Positions 45,933 through 57,073 of a stretch of DNA of 64,000 nucleotides are shown here, in pieces. Origin of the DNA: Mimachlamys varia (Eukaryota; Mollusca; Bivalvia; Pectinida; Pectinidae); the NCBI GenBank assembly GCA_947623455.1, contig OX392545.1:28657001-28721000 (forward strand), read 5' to 3'. The translations under genes were made by a program, and so were the position numbers. The first letter of the stretch is position 1, and each line of letters begins with the position of its first letter. The notes beneath the pieces were generated by a model. It saw only the letters and a program-made list of their open reading frames with translations. It was not told where the DNA came from and made no database searches.

Positions 45933-48900
45933 CTCTATAAAATTCCTTTCCTATCTCACCGATGATACAGCGTCTGTGCAGATTTCCTTTGGTTTTCGAA
46001 GTTCCGAGTCTATACACGTTATTAGATTATATCTAAGTCCGTGGTCTAAAGCAACACAAATATCCTTTTCCTTATCTGTTTGTTTGAGGTTGTTTCTAGA
46101 TAGTTTTGTATTTATACAGCCGACCGACATGCATTAATTTTTTTCAGCGTGCATTTTAAAAGGTGTTACGATCAGTTCCTGCTGATATGTGCATGCAATC
46201 AACGTGACCATCGATGAATACACACGCCGTTTTAGCGGTGTTATATGTAATAAAATATGAGAAAATTAATACCTAATCATATCAAGTGCATGTTTTGAAG
46301 TCTTAAAGTTTTTCCACAAAATAATAACCTGTTAATTATGTTAGCGAGCCGGCGGTAATTGATTTATGGTCGGGTGATCATGACCACGTGTGACGCACAC
46401 CTGTGGAACTCCCGACCCCCCCTCGCCACTAATTACGGCCCCCTGGGGCATACAACACCTTGGAATTATCAGTAGGGTCATTAATGAACTCCATACAACC
46501 TTGATATATAATAAGTGTCATATTCTTGAATAGAAGACTCTATACAAATAACAAGTCGTGATACGATTCATATAATTTCAATATAATGACTACACTGGTC
46601 TATCAGTGCGGTCACCGTTGTGACGTCACTTCCGGTCGTATGGCAAAATCGGGGATTTTCTGATTTGCGTTCAGGTGTGAAATTTAGAAAAATGGTCAAA
46701 ACTTCGTAATTTTTACCAAAAATTTTTTTTCGTGTGAATTATCTCACTTACTATTTATCAATCTTTCCATTCACAAAAGATGGTTTTGCACTACAGTTAC
46801 TCTTTAAGTGCGCAACTGCAGCGAGCTTTAAGCCTCACTAAGCACTGGTAACACATTTTGAATGACATTTGTGCAGCGATTTCCCTTGCATATAAATCGC
46901 TTTACGTGTCGATTAAAATGTGGTTAGTTTATCGAATTATGGTCCAAGGCTTGATCACTGTTCTTTGACGTAATTGGTCTGAAAATGAACAAAGGCGTTA
47001 CTTTTACAAGTAAACGTAAAACGTGTACAGAATACTGAGGCACGGAAAGGTAAACAAAGCAGGAAAAACTAGCAATTATCTGTATCCTTTAAGATGGTAA
47101 TCTTACAGCTCAAGAGAATAATTCTAAAACTGGGCAGGTTTACTTCTTTGCATCCTTTATTAATCTAAATTAAGTAACACCGTAAAACAATAATATAAAT
47201 CGATGATTGGATGATTTTAAAAAATAAGTCGATATACAGATCATGTAACACAAAAATTTAAATTAGAGCATGATGATTTTAAAACAAACATGATATTGAA
47301 AAAAATACCAAAGCAAGTAGATATAAAATATTTGTTTACTAAAAAATATCAGGATTGTATTGAACAGAATTTTGTTTAAGGAAAGTAAAACATATTTGTC
47401 TGTTTATTGTTGAGGTCACGTGACAAATTAATTAGCAGTAAATAAGAGAGAGATGAAAATATTTAAAATGTTGCAACGGCCAGCAGATTTTCAGTTCACT
47501 TAGTGATAAAACAGCATTACAACAAAACAAAATGTCTCACATGCTCAACGGTAATCGCCTCTAAACGTGGCATGAACCATACGGGAAAAACGGGCTTCAT
47601 CTAAGGATTGCGCAACACATAAATAGGCAAAAGGATTATATAAAATGGGTATTAATGACAAATAGAATAGAGTTAAGTGACATAAGGATACAATAAAGAA
47701 CATCTGTTATAAGGGTTAAAAGATAGGTGACAGCGAGAAAATTGAATAAAGAGTTTACCACAGAGCTTACTAGAGTCGATTTGTGACGGTCCGGATATTG
47801 TGTTCCCGTATTTGTTACATCTGGCTCCGGCTAAATCGAGGGGCGTGTGTAGACCAACGATCATCTCACTTACGTTAAACAGGACGTAATCAATAAAGAC
47901 ATCCCACAGTGATCAAAATAAAACCATGTTTAAACCACAGGGAACTGATAATTTGTTACAGCAATTTTATATTTTCGATGGAGTGGGTGGTTGGATCAAT
48001 TTTCAATAAAAATGCACTTTAAATATGGTCATATATGACCGTTGTGGTGTATTTTTATTCAAAATGTATCTAAACGCCACAAAATTGTAAACTTATTCTA
48101 AACACCTTAGTTTAGATAAAAAAATAGCTGTAACAAATTGTCAGGCCCCTGCGGTAGAACATGATAAGAGCAACGTTATCGGTGAACACTGATAATACAG
48201 AAACCAGGTATCGAACGTCAGACAAAGCTATCGTACTTATACCTGAACATAAAGCAAAGGACATTCCACCGTTGACAAGAAGGAGCCGAAATCACAATCT
48301 CGCTGTCTTCATGTTCCTTACCTTGACGCAGCAATTAGGTTTTATTTACCATTAACAGCGAATAGATCCATAGTTGACATTCTCAAAAACCTCGCGGGTA
48401 ATGTTCTTCTGTGGAATTCCTATATTGCAATGGACCCCAACAAGCATTTTACAGACATAGTTAAGGTACTAAATGTCATATATGTCAATAAGAGACTTGC
48501 ACTGTCATCGAAAGAAAAAAAGCAAGTTCGTTTTCTTTATTGTTTTTAATGTATTTTTATTATAAAGACAAACTAAGGTAAAAATATCCAATAGATTTAT
48601 AACCGACTCAATTTGTATCTTCTGAGCAGCTATGTATAGATTTTATCCGATTTTACATCACATATATTTAACAACGCGAATCGTCTTGCGAGGTTTTGTT
48701 TTATAAAAATGTCTTTTTTTTTCAGGACAAAGGGAGAATTTGGTTCTGCCTCGTTTCTTCATTCGTTGATACTCTGTAGTTAAGATACAAACAGCATGCC
48801 ATCGATGCCATGTTCAATAGTTCAATATATACAAAAGTTACAAATATTTTCATTCGGACCCGACAATTACATGGACATTTAATATTAAAAAGTATCGGTA

Positions 48901-49410
48901 GCGTTACAGATTTTGACAGATGAAACTTAATCATTTAATTTCTATGTTTTTAAACGGTTTATCAAGCCCTTCCGATCGATCCGTCCCCACTGTGTAAATA
49001 TTTGTTCCACGGGCATTTGTGGCTAGGAGATTAACCATATATATAGAGAGAGATAATATAGCGAAATATGAATTATTGAAAACAAATATAAAAACAAAAT
49101 TTTCCAATTTTCTTTTTATGTTATTAATCATCTAAAACCATGGTGATAATAATTGCTAAATTTCAGCTTGATACGTCAAGCGGTTAGATTTCACCAAAAA
49201 ATCGACTATCAGACACTGAAAAAGAGAGGTATGCAACTCAGTGGCAGAAAATACCTCGACCACGTTACAAAACTGTCATAAAAACTTACTTTCCGTTCAC
49301 ACTAGAGAAAAACGAACAACTTCGATCTATCCCCTATATATTTCCCTCTCTGAAAAGCTATAATGATCCAAATTTTTGCGAGCACGGGGTCGTAACATCT
49401 CAGAAAACCT
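45933..49410. other. Region upstream of the GT14-like gene, little content
   Basis: Presumed promoter and upstream DNA. Contains the dispersed repeat at 48040-48160. A minus-strand stretch near 47865-47760 looked exon-like but has no usable acceptor. No other gene was seen. Confidence 0.45.
48040..48160. repeat. Dispersed repeat, copy 2
   Basis: AAAATTGTAAACTTATTCTA and AGCTGTAACAAATTGTCAGG match 7705-7820. Confidence 0.7.
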
Positions 49411-50167
49411 CCGAAATCTTCGATATAGGATTTACTTGTGACGAAAGTCACTGCTAACGTCTCAGGGGGGATTACGCTGATTATATTTAAGTATTTCTAA
49501 AATGTTAAAACATTTCATAAATCATTAGTATACAAACGAATTCAGTTTAGCCCACAATGAATCCATCGTTAGGTGTTTGGTAGTGAAATCCGATGCTGCC
49601 ATCGTCGGAAATTTTATTTAAAACGAAAGTTTTTAACTTAAAGGCCCAATATACGTAACTTCAGGGAAATTTTCGTAATTCTGAAAAATTCTGAAAAAAA
49701 ATCCAGTTGATAACCATGCATTGATAAGCCTAAAACCAAGTAAACCTGAGCGGTAACTAACAAGAAACTCTTGACAAAAGAATCCAAAGAATTGAAAATA
49801 ATTCAGGTGGGGCCCACTTCAACAACAAACCGAAGGTAGAAGACGGTTCGAAATGGGCGCGTGTTTACAAATACCGAGTTTCAACTGCTGCTCTACCGGT
49901 AACCGCGAAAGAATTCATCTTGAATATTACTAATATCAATTAATCTTAACTAAATCTATAAATATAATAAGTTTATTAGACTTGATTTTCGCTTCAAGTT
50001 TTACCGAAAGTTACGTATATTGGGCCTCTAATGCAAAAACGAAGTTTGTATTTTGGCGCAAAAACGAACAGCGAGACCTTTCTGGCTTTCCATAAGTGTA
50101 CTGTTGTTCGGAACCTCCCGTTAGCAGTGACTTCCGTCACAAGTCATTCCTATATCGAAGATTTCGG
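49411..50167. mobile_element. Large foldback element, outer arms about 49 bp
   Basis: The left arm 49411-49459 (CCGAAATCTTCGATATAGGA...CACTGCTAACG) pairs with the right arm 50119-50167 with few mismatches. The MITE at 49641-50027 sits between the arms. Confidence 0.8.
49641..50027. mobile_element. MITE with AGGCCCAATATACGTAACT termini
   Basis: 387 bp. Left AGGCCCAATATACGTAACTT; right AAGTTACGTATATTGGGCCT, nearly perfect over about 19 bp. Same family as 33243-33558. Confidence 0.82.
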
Positions 50168-50960
50168 GCGTTGTCTGTCAAAATTCACTGTCAAGATTCA
50201 GACAGTAGTAATTTGATTGGCTAATGCAAAAGGTCATCTGAACATGACCCCCTATGGGATTTCCTCAAATCTGAACGCAGCATGGAGAAGATTACGGAAC
50301 GGCACGGAGATCAAGATATGATTTTATAAGTGGGCTTGTTACCCTGTATCAGCCGTTACGATTGCCGATGTTGGAGACAGAATCAGTGTTGTTAGGCTTT
50401 CGACAGGGATGTACATACTGGCTTGATAACATAGGTGCTTTATAAGAGAATAGGAGTTGCCGCCCTTCCTTAGGATTACTTGATAGGGGTGTTTTACAAG
50501 ATTTATTTTTGGCTCGGGACGGAAAGACGAAGATGTTAATATGGCTTTTTAAAGTTCTGCGCAGGTTTTTGCTGTAGTTCTGCTTAAATACTTTGCTCTT
50601 GTACGCTGTACCGTTTTCAGATTAATATACAAGTTGCATTCAATTAAAGCAGGTTCTTTTTATTTCAAGTACTCTCTCATAGCGGCTACTATACGGTAAT
50701 TATGAATTGTCCTATGCAGAAAACGCCCTAATAGCTAAACATACACAGCAATTTATATTAGATACTAAACGATTTTGAGTACATTTATAAGCACTTGTTC
50801 ATACTCACCAACTTAACCTCTCTCGTATCACCTTGAAACTGACTCTCTAATATTGATGAATACTTGTGAAATATATGATATAATATCTATTTATTAATAT
50901 ATATAATTATAATAAGACATATCCATAATTAGGTCATGTGCTCTGTCTTTCTCTGTGCAA
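50168..50960. other. Nothing recognised
   Basis: No gene or repeat that I can support. Confidence 0.4.
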
Positions 50961-51460
50961 GCGGACTAGTGGAGACGGAAATACCAGAAGGAAGTGAATG
51001 TCAAGGAGAAAGCTACAACGCACGGGATGTAATGAACATTAGAACAGCAGCAAGTATAGAAAAGTGAATAGGCTAACACTAGTTCCGTTTGCATGGAGAA
51101 AGAGGGAGCACATGGTCCGGGATTTACTGGCGTTTATATTAAGCCAAATTGGTTATGAGAGTCATTTTTGTTATTTAACCATAGCTATGTACTGACTTGA
51201 GTGTCAATAGTATTATGATTTATCCCCCCTCTCCTTTTCTTATCTTCTTTTCTCCCTCTTTCTCTTTCCCTTCCCTCCCCCCTCCTCTATCTGTCTGTGT
51301 GTATGTTAAGTCATTGTAAATATATACTGTATTATATCATTTACCATCTTAAAATATTGTATCAATAATTTGTATGGGAAAGGGCTTAACATAAGTTGTT
51401 AAACTTGTGCCCAACTCCCATTGTATATAAATTACAATAAAATATGTTTAAATCAAATCT
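50960..51460 (+). mobile_element. Non-LTR retrotransposon 3' end (5'-truncated)
   Basis: Pyrimidine-rich tract (51225-51295), then GGGCTTAACATAAGTTGTTA, GTGCCCAACTCCCATTGTAT and an AATAAAATATG signal near the end, the style of a LINE 3' UTR. No coding part remains. Confidence 0.5.
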
Positions 51461-52186
51461 CATAGCGGCCAGTCTATATACAAGTAGGTGCAAAACTACG
51501 CCTGAATTTAGTTAAAACACTTCGGTGATTGTTTTGGTAAATTCAAAAATGGATACTTTTCTGTTTCGAAAGGAGATATCATCTGTATGTTCTCAATTGT
51601 TAACATTTTTATGCTATATGTGTACTGTCTAAATGATAAACTTATATCCATTTTTCTACATACTGCTGAATATATTATTTAAACTGTCAATCAACAGTGA
51701 CTTAACTCCGATATTTACAGCGTCAATATTACGCTCAATACTTATATTGTTCACCCTTTCCCTTATAAAATAGTGCCATTTCTTATTGATATTCGTACTC
51801 TTTAAAAAAAAAAGCTTTAAAAGCAGTAACTAATACCACGGACTAAGATTAGAGGGATAGGCAACTGGCTATTTGGCATAGGAAATATGCTAGGTAGACT
51901 TCACTGGTGCGAGAACACACGAGAAGTTACGTGACTTGGGAAAAAATACCCCCGCCTCGGTCATCACAGGACCCTGACTGCCGTCGGAAAGCTATATATT
52001 CGGGGGAATCCTTTTCATTAAAACTGTCCAGAGTTCAAGGAAAGTTATCTTTATTTAACATCATTCATATTTTAATCATGTTTGTTACGTCATATCTCAG
52101 GAAGATGTCTCAGAATTCGAAATTCTACAGCGTACCAACACGGCAGTATTTTATGGCTTCACACCCGCCATTATCCCATTTTTGTA

Positions 52187-52857
52187 CGCGTCATCCTTGC
52201 TAACCAATGGATTGTTGGGCACAAGGACTAAACATAGTAATCGTTTTATACGTATTTAATGAACTCGTAGCATTTTAAGTGAAACGATGCCTCTGAAATC
52301 GTGGGATTTGAATTTCAAAATGGTTGTTTATTGACGTGTTTTTAGTAATGGCCGCCATTAATTGTTTACAACATCGACCACGGGTAGACTTATAAAAGCA
52401 CGCATTTCTCGGTATCCGATCATAAATATGTACATGTATGTTTACATAATTAGAGTCGGGTAAATCATTATATACAAACAAACGGTTTCAGTCACATTGA
52501 CAAGCTAGAAAGTGTATTTTTAAGACTCCAAATATTGACAAAAATTGGTCACGGTGCAAGTAAGCGTGTGATCACTTCCCGAGTCTTCTTGAATTTTACC
52601 CCAATTTTGTTCACGTCACCCTTGCTAACCAATGAGTTGTTGAGCACAAGGACTAAAAATAGTAATCGTTTTTTATGTATTTTATGAACTAGTATCATTT
52701 TAAAGTGAAACAATGGCTCTGAAATCGTCGGATTTGAATTTCAAAATGGTTGTTTATTGACGTGTTTTTAGTAATGGCCGCCATTGTTTACAACATCGAC
52801 CACGGGTGGACTTATAAAAGCATGCATTTCTCGGTACCCGATCATAAATATGTACAT
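52187..52857. repeat. Two direct copies of a 250-bp segment
   Basis: 52187-52436 and 52609-52857 share long blocks: CTTGCTAACCAATG, TTTCAAAATGGTTGTTTATT, GACGTGTTTTTAGTAATGGC and ACTTATAAAAGCA. Both contain a TATAAAA box-like word and ATGGCCGCCAT. Unit offset is about 421 bp. Confidence 0.88.
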
Positions 52858-53680
52858 CATATTAAAGTCTGATATATTGTTACATACAAAGAAAGATTTC
52901 AATTCAAAATTATATATAACTTCATTGTTACATACAAAATCTACATTGCTATATAAGCAATTGTTACTTAATAAGTATAAAAAAAAACAATTATCATTTT
53001 GAAAGTTTTTTTTATTATTTCATAATGTAGGCACAATAAATGGAAAGATTATTATACAATGTTTACATGTGCATGAGCAAGTTATGAGTTTCTGCCTCTC
53101 CAAAATTTTATAGAACATGCTTTATTTGATGTTTTAAAAAGTCATTTAACTGTTATATTGACTATTTATATATATGTGTAAATAAAACATGAGCTGGACA
53201 CTAACCGATAATGAATATACACCTTAGTTAGCGAGCTTTATAAAATGATGAGATCAAGAACTCAAATAATGATGAGAAAAGTTCACATAACATGTACTTG
53301 TAGACATATTTCTATGATATATTTACCAGAAATATTAATTAGTTTACACAACTAAACTTGATTAAAATATACATCTCAATATCATTTTGTGATCCCGCTG
53401 CTAAGTATTGTTTACTTGGATCTATTGAAATAGTGTTATGTATTTGAAACAAAATTGTTCAAATTTTTCACACAAACACCAACTATACTTCATTATGTAC
53501 CTTGAATTTCGATATATATATAAGCCTATTGTGTAATTGAGTAACCAAATCGGAAAACATTGAATTTGAAATATGATACCTGGTATATGGACATGTGAAT
53601 CGCAAATTATATCTAGATCTGTATAAATGCCATACTATGCTCTTGGCTCAGGATTGATTTGACCAACTTGATGTAGCTGC
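52858..53680. other. AT-rich, nothing recognised
   Basis: No exon or repeat that I can support. Confidence 0.4.
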
Positions 53681-53681
53681 T

Positions 53682-53691
53682 TTATTTATTG
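53682..53691 (-). terminator. Candidate polyadenylation signal
   Basis: On the minus strand AATAAATAAA, about 15 bases past the TAG of the candidate terminal exon at 53706-53979. Confidence 0.45.
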
Positions 53692-53705
53692 TTCTTTTTC
53701 TTACA

Positions 53706-53979
53706 CTATATATGCAAAGGTCTTAAACCATTGTTGCCAAAGACAAGTTTTCCAAAGTTAAGTGACAAAAACTCATTTACTGCCACTAAACAGTTGATGA
53801 AGATAACATGTCCTTCATGAATACATTGATGATTTAAATGACACCGAAAATTGTTGTTGACAACACACTCAAGCCAACAAGTGGGTCTGGTACATGTACT
53901 TATAGGTACACCGGTACTAGTACTGGTGGTGCTTGTCAACAGGAACAGAGCTGGTGGTGCTGCCTCTGCAACAGCAAAT
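53706..53979 (-). CDS. Candidate terminal exon of an unrecognised minus-strand gene
   Basis: TTTGCTGTTGCAG is a good acceptor at the start of an open frame of about 91 codons (EAAPPALFLLTSTTSTSTG ... HLNHQCIHEGHVIFIN ... GLRPLHI) ending in TAG, with AATAAATAAA just beyond. A possible 5' non-coding exon ends in a GTAAGT donor at 55500 on the same strand. I recognise no domain, and no initiating exon was found, so this remains weak. Confidence 0.3.
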
Positions 53980-54829
53980 TTTACTTTGGTTAGCTGATAA
54001 AAATGGAATAAATGCATTCTATCGTAGGTGTACTTAATTATTACAATACATCACAAACTAGTTATAAAGTAGTTGTTTGCAAGGCCAGGGGCAGTATTTG
54101 AAGATTAACTTTTAGCCATGATAGACTATATTTTCAATTTTGAATTTTGTTTCAGCAAGTATTGGACCTACACTAAGGTGTTGAGTACTTTTACACTTTT
54201 AGAGGCTTAAGATCTAACACCCCCCCCCCCCCTCAAAAAAAGTTAAAGATATTGATCTAATTGAAAATGTGCAGAGAGGGGACGGCTACTAACATTATCC
54301 GTAACGCACGGAAAGACTAAGTCTTCCCAAAACTTTTACATACAGGGACCAGGGCTGACATTATAAATGTTTTTTAAAATAATGAACACTATATATGATA
54401 GTAGAGTTACCAAAAACTTTTTCCAGTTATAAAACAAAAACCTTTTCCATTTAGACAATAATTGTCTTATTGGGCCAGGGCCATATTGTAAATTAGATGT
54501 CAACCTAAATATGTCAACAGGTATAAATGAAAGATTTTATTATTCAGTCAGAATTTTTTTAAAAAGCGATGTCGACTGGATGGAAGGAAACACTTCCTTC
54601 AGTTAAGAAATTATTGATCTCTGGAACAGTCTTTCACTGTGGCACAAGATATGTCATCAAAGCAGAAACTATTTTTCATTTTGTAATCCTGTTAGACAAA
54701 TATTGGAAAAATACTCAATTTTCATAAGAAGACTTTAATCCTTCAAATGCTACATGTACATTGCACCAAAATGACATGATTTAATATATTTTTTGTAATT
54801 CATTGATATCGACATAGAGGCTACCAGCC

Positions 54830-54925
54830 TGCGTCTATAATTTATCCTAATAAAAGTGCAAAATTACTCTAAACATCTTAGTTTCGGTCCATAACTTCCT
54901 GTTACAAATTCCCATGTCCCTGTGT
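54830..54925. repeat. Dispersed repeat, diverged copy 3
   Basis: AAATTACTCTAAACATCTTAG and CCTGTTACAAATT...CCCTG resemble 7705-7820. Confidence 0.45.
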
Positions 54926-56029
54926 GCTGGCACAGAAGTAAATATCACATTAAATACATATTTAAGAGTAAAAAATGTTAATGGACAAAGTGGAGTTATT
55001 ACCAAAATAAATACATTTAAGATGTGTGTACTGTATAGTTTGCATGATCATTTATTATTCTCTGATTATTAATCAATTAATATCCTATTTGTTTTTTTTT
55101 GGGGTAGGGGGGGGGGCAGGACAGTATAAAATGGACTAATTGCGATGTAAACAATTAAATTAACTTAACTCCATCGGCCCGGTGACATGACCTAAATCCG
55201 GGAAACATAAGATTTTGACATAACCGTTCAAGATATCTTGACGGGAGTGGCTTTGATCGTCAGAAAATTAATTTCCCTTTAATTAAGTATATAATTTACT
55301 ATGTGTCATGTCGTATAATTTCCTGTAGAAGTCATGAAACAACAGAAAACTGTCAAATTTCAGTTGGTCGGGCACTGAGCACTGCATGTCCACAGAAAAC
55401 ACACAAATTCTTAGTGGGTATTTTTTAAATCACGGCATATGTTTACAAAGTTCAGCCTCAATACAATGTTACAACAATAAAAAAGATAAAACGAACTTAC
55501 TCTTATGCACCACGAGTATGCAGTCGTTTGCTAAAGATACTTAATTGTCAAACCATGCTTCTCTAGTTCGTTACTGAGGTAAACAACGTGGTAATCGATA
55601 CCGGAAACGAGTCTGATAGAGTTGTGTCCCTTTGAAAATGGCGGATGTTTTGAATTTTGCTCTGACGATTGAAAGATGATTTTAAAAGAACATCATATTT
55701 ACTACATTGAAACAAGATTCTATTCAACGAGAGACAATCTAGTAAGTCTAAAGAACATCCCGCGCTAGTGTTTTGATGCTTTGGTGAATTGGAAAGTGAC
55801 TATTTGTCGTTACAAATGTTCGTTGCTATACTACTCATTGATATCTTCAGTATATGTCTATATATAGCGCTGAGAACATAACAGTGTAATCGACGGCCAA
55901 AATTTCGTCACGCTCTGTTGAGCCGCATTGGTGTGTCGCGCGTCACCAAGCCGCTTACACATTGACACTGTGCTGTTTATAGTGGGGCTCACCACGGGAG
56001 TTCGCTCTCCTTTTGTATGAACTTTGATA

Positions 56030-57073
56030 ATGTCCAAGTCAACTTCTAGGGTAGTTGAGGAGGCCCATAACGTGTTATACACTAATGGACAAGGGAAAAA
56101 CGGCACTGAACATAAGTTGGACGTTATAACGGATCTTATTTCAAAGATGGATATCCGGTTGAATGAAAAAATTGACAAAGTCCAGAGTACATTGTCTGCA
56201 CTCTCTGCAAAGGTTAATCAATTAGAACACGAGCTGGGCAATGTGAAAGTTAAAAACAAGGAGCTTGAAAACAAGGTAAATGCTATAGACTCCAGATCCC
56301 GTGACTTTGAGGAGAGCGCTCAATCACTGAGCGATATTTTTGATTCGGTTAAGAACCAAGTTGATGCAAACAAGGCTTCTGTAAGTGTTGTCCAAAACAA
56401 CACTGCCACTGAGTTATCAACCCTGAAAAGGAATATAGACACTCTTACAAGGGAGAAAGTGAAAATGACCGACGACATTCTCGACCTTCGCTGCCGCTCT
56501 ATGAAAAATAACTTGATTTTTAATGGTTTGCGCGGGGAACACAAGGACGAGAACACCGAGGCCGTGTTGAGAGATTTCCTTTACGGAGAATTAGGTGTCG
56601 AACACCATGTTGAGTTTGGCAACGTCCATCGTTTTGGAAGGGCTAAGCATGGTAAGCCACGACCGGTAGTTGCACGATTTATTTACTACAAGGACCTACA
56701 ACATGTTAAAAGTCAGGCGTACAAGCTTCGTGGTAGTCCTTATAACATAAATGAACAATTTCCTGTCGAGATTGAGAACGAACGTCGTAACCTATATCCG
56801 ATCAGGAAGAAGGCCAAGGCCGACGGTCACACTACTCTCCTGGTGCGCGATAAGCTTTTCATAGACGGTAAACTTCATATCCCAGTTGCTGCACCGTTTG
56901 AAGATGTTGAAGGTACTGCCACTGGCAATGGCCGCTATTCTAGTGACAAGAACGTTAATGCGGGTTTTGGGTCTAGTGGCCATGGGCGATCTTATCGTGA
57001 CGCACTGGAAACCACGCCGACGTCGGGTCGTCCTGACAAAAGGAGAAGGAGGTTCACTACCACTCCTAGCTAG
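56030..57073 (+). CDS. LINE ORF1: coiled-coil plus RRM-like nucleic-acid-binding protein (347 aa)
   Basis: ATG at 56030 (an upstream ATG at 56017 is in another frame). Residues about 30-150 are heptad-like and charged (LSALSAKVNQLEHELGNVKV), predicting a trimer-type coiled coil. A domain starting RCRSMKNNLIFNGLRGEHKD then follows, as in L1-type ORF1 proteins, with a conserved FGRAKHGKPRPVVARF block. It ends TPSS-like with TAG at 57071-57073. The role by family is RNA binding and chaperoning of the retrotransposon RNP. The frame continues in register into ORF2. Confidence 0.88.
   Translation: MSKSTSRVVEEAHNVLYTNGQGKNGTEHKLDVITDLISKMDIRLNEKIDKVQSTLSALSAKVNQLEHELGNVKVKNKELENKVNAIDSRSRDFEESAQSLSDIFDSVKNQVDANKASVSVVQNNTATELSTLKRNIDTLTREKVKMTDDILDLRCRSMKNNLIFNGLRGEHKDENTEAVLRDFLYGELGVEHHVEFGNVHRFGRAKHGKPRPVVARFIYYKDLQHVKSQAYKLRGSPYNINEQFPVEIENERRNLYPIRKKAKADGHTTLLVRDKLFIDGKLHIPVAAPFEDVEGTATGNGRYSSDKNVNAGFGSSGHGRSYRDALETTPTSGRPDKRRRRFTTTPS

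Noticed and set aside
47673..47864. Minus-strand exon-like stretch (ARCNKYGNTISGPSQIDSSK)
   Set aside because: A GTAAAC donor is possible, but the upstream side holds a donor-like GTAAGT rather than an acceptor; no family recognised.
55629..55680. ATGGCGGATGTTTTG with good start context
   Set aside because: Runs only 13 codons to TGA with no donor GT in reach.
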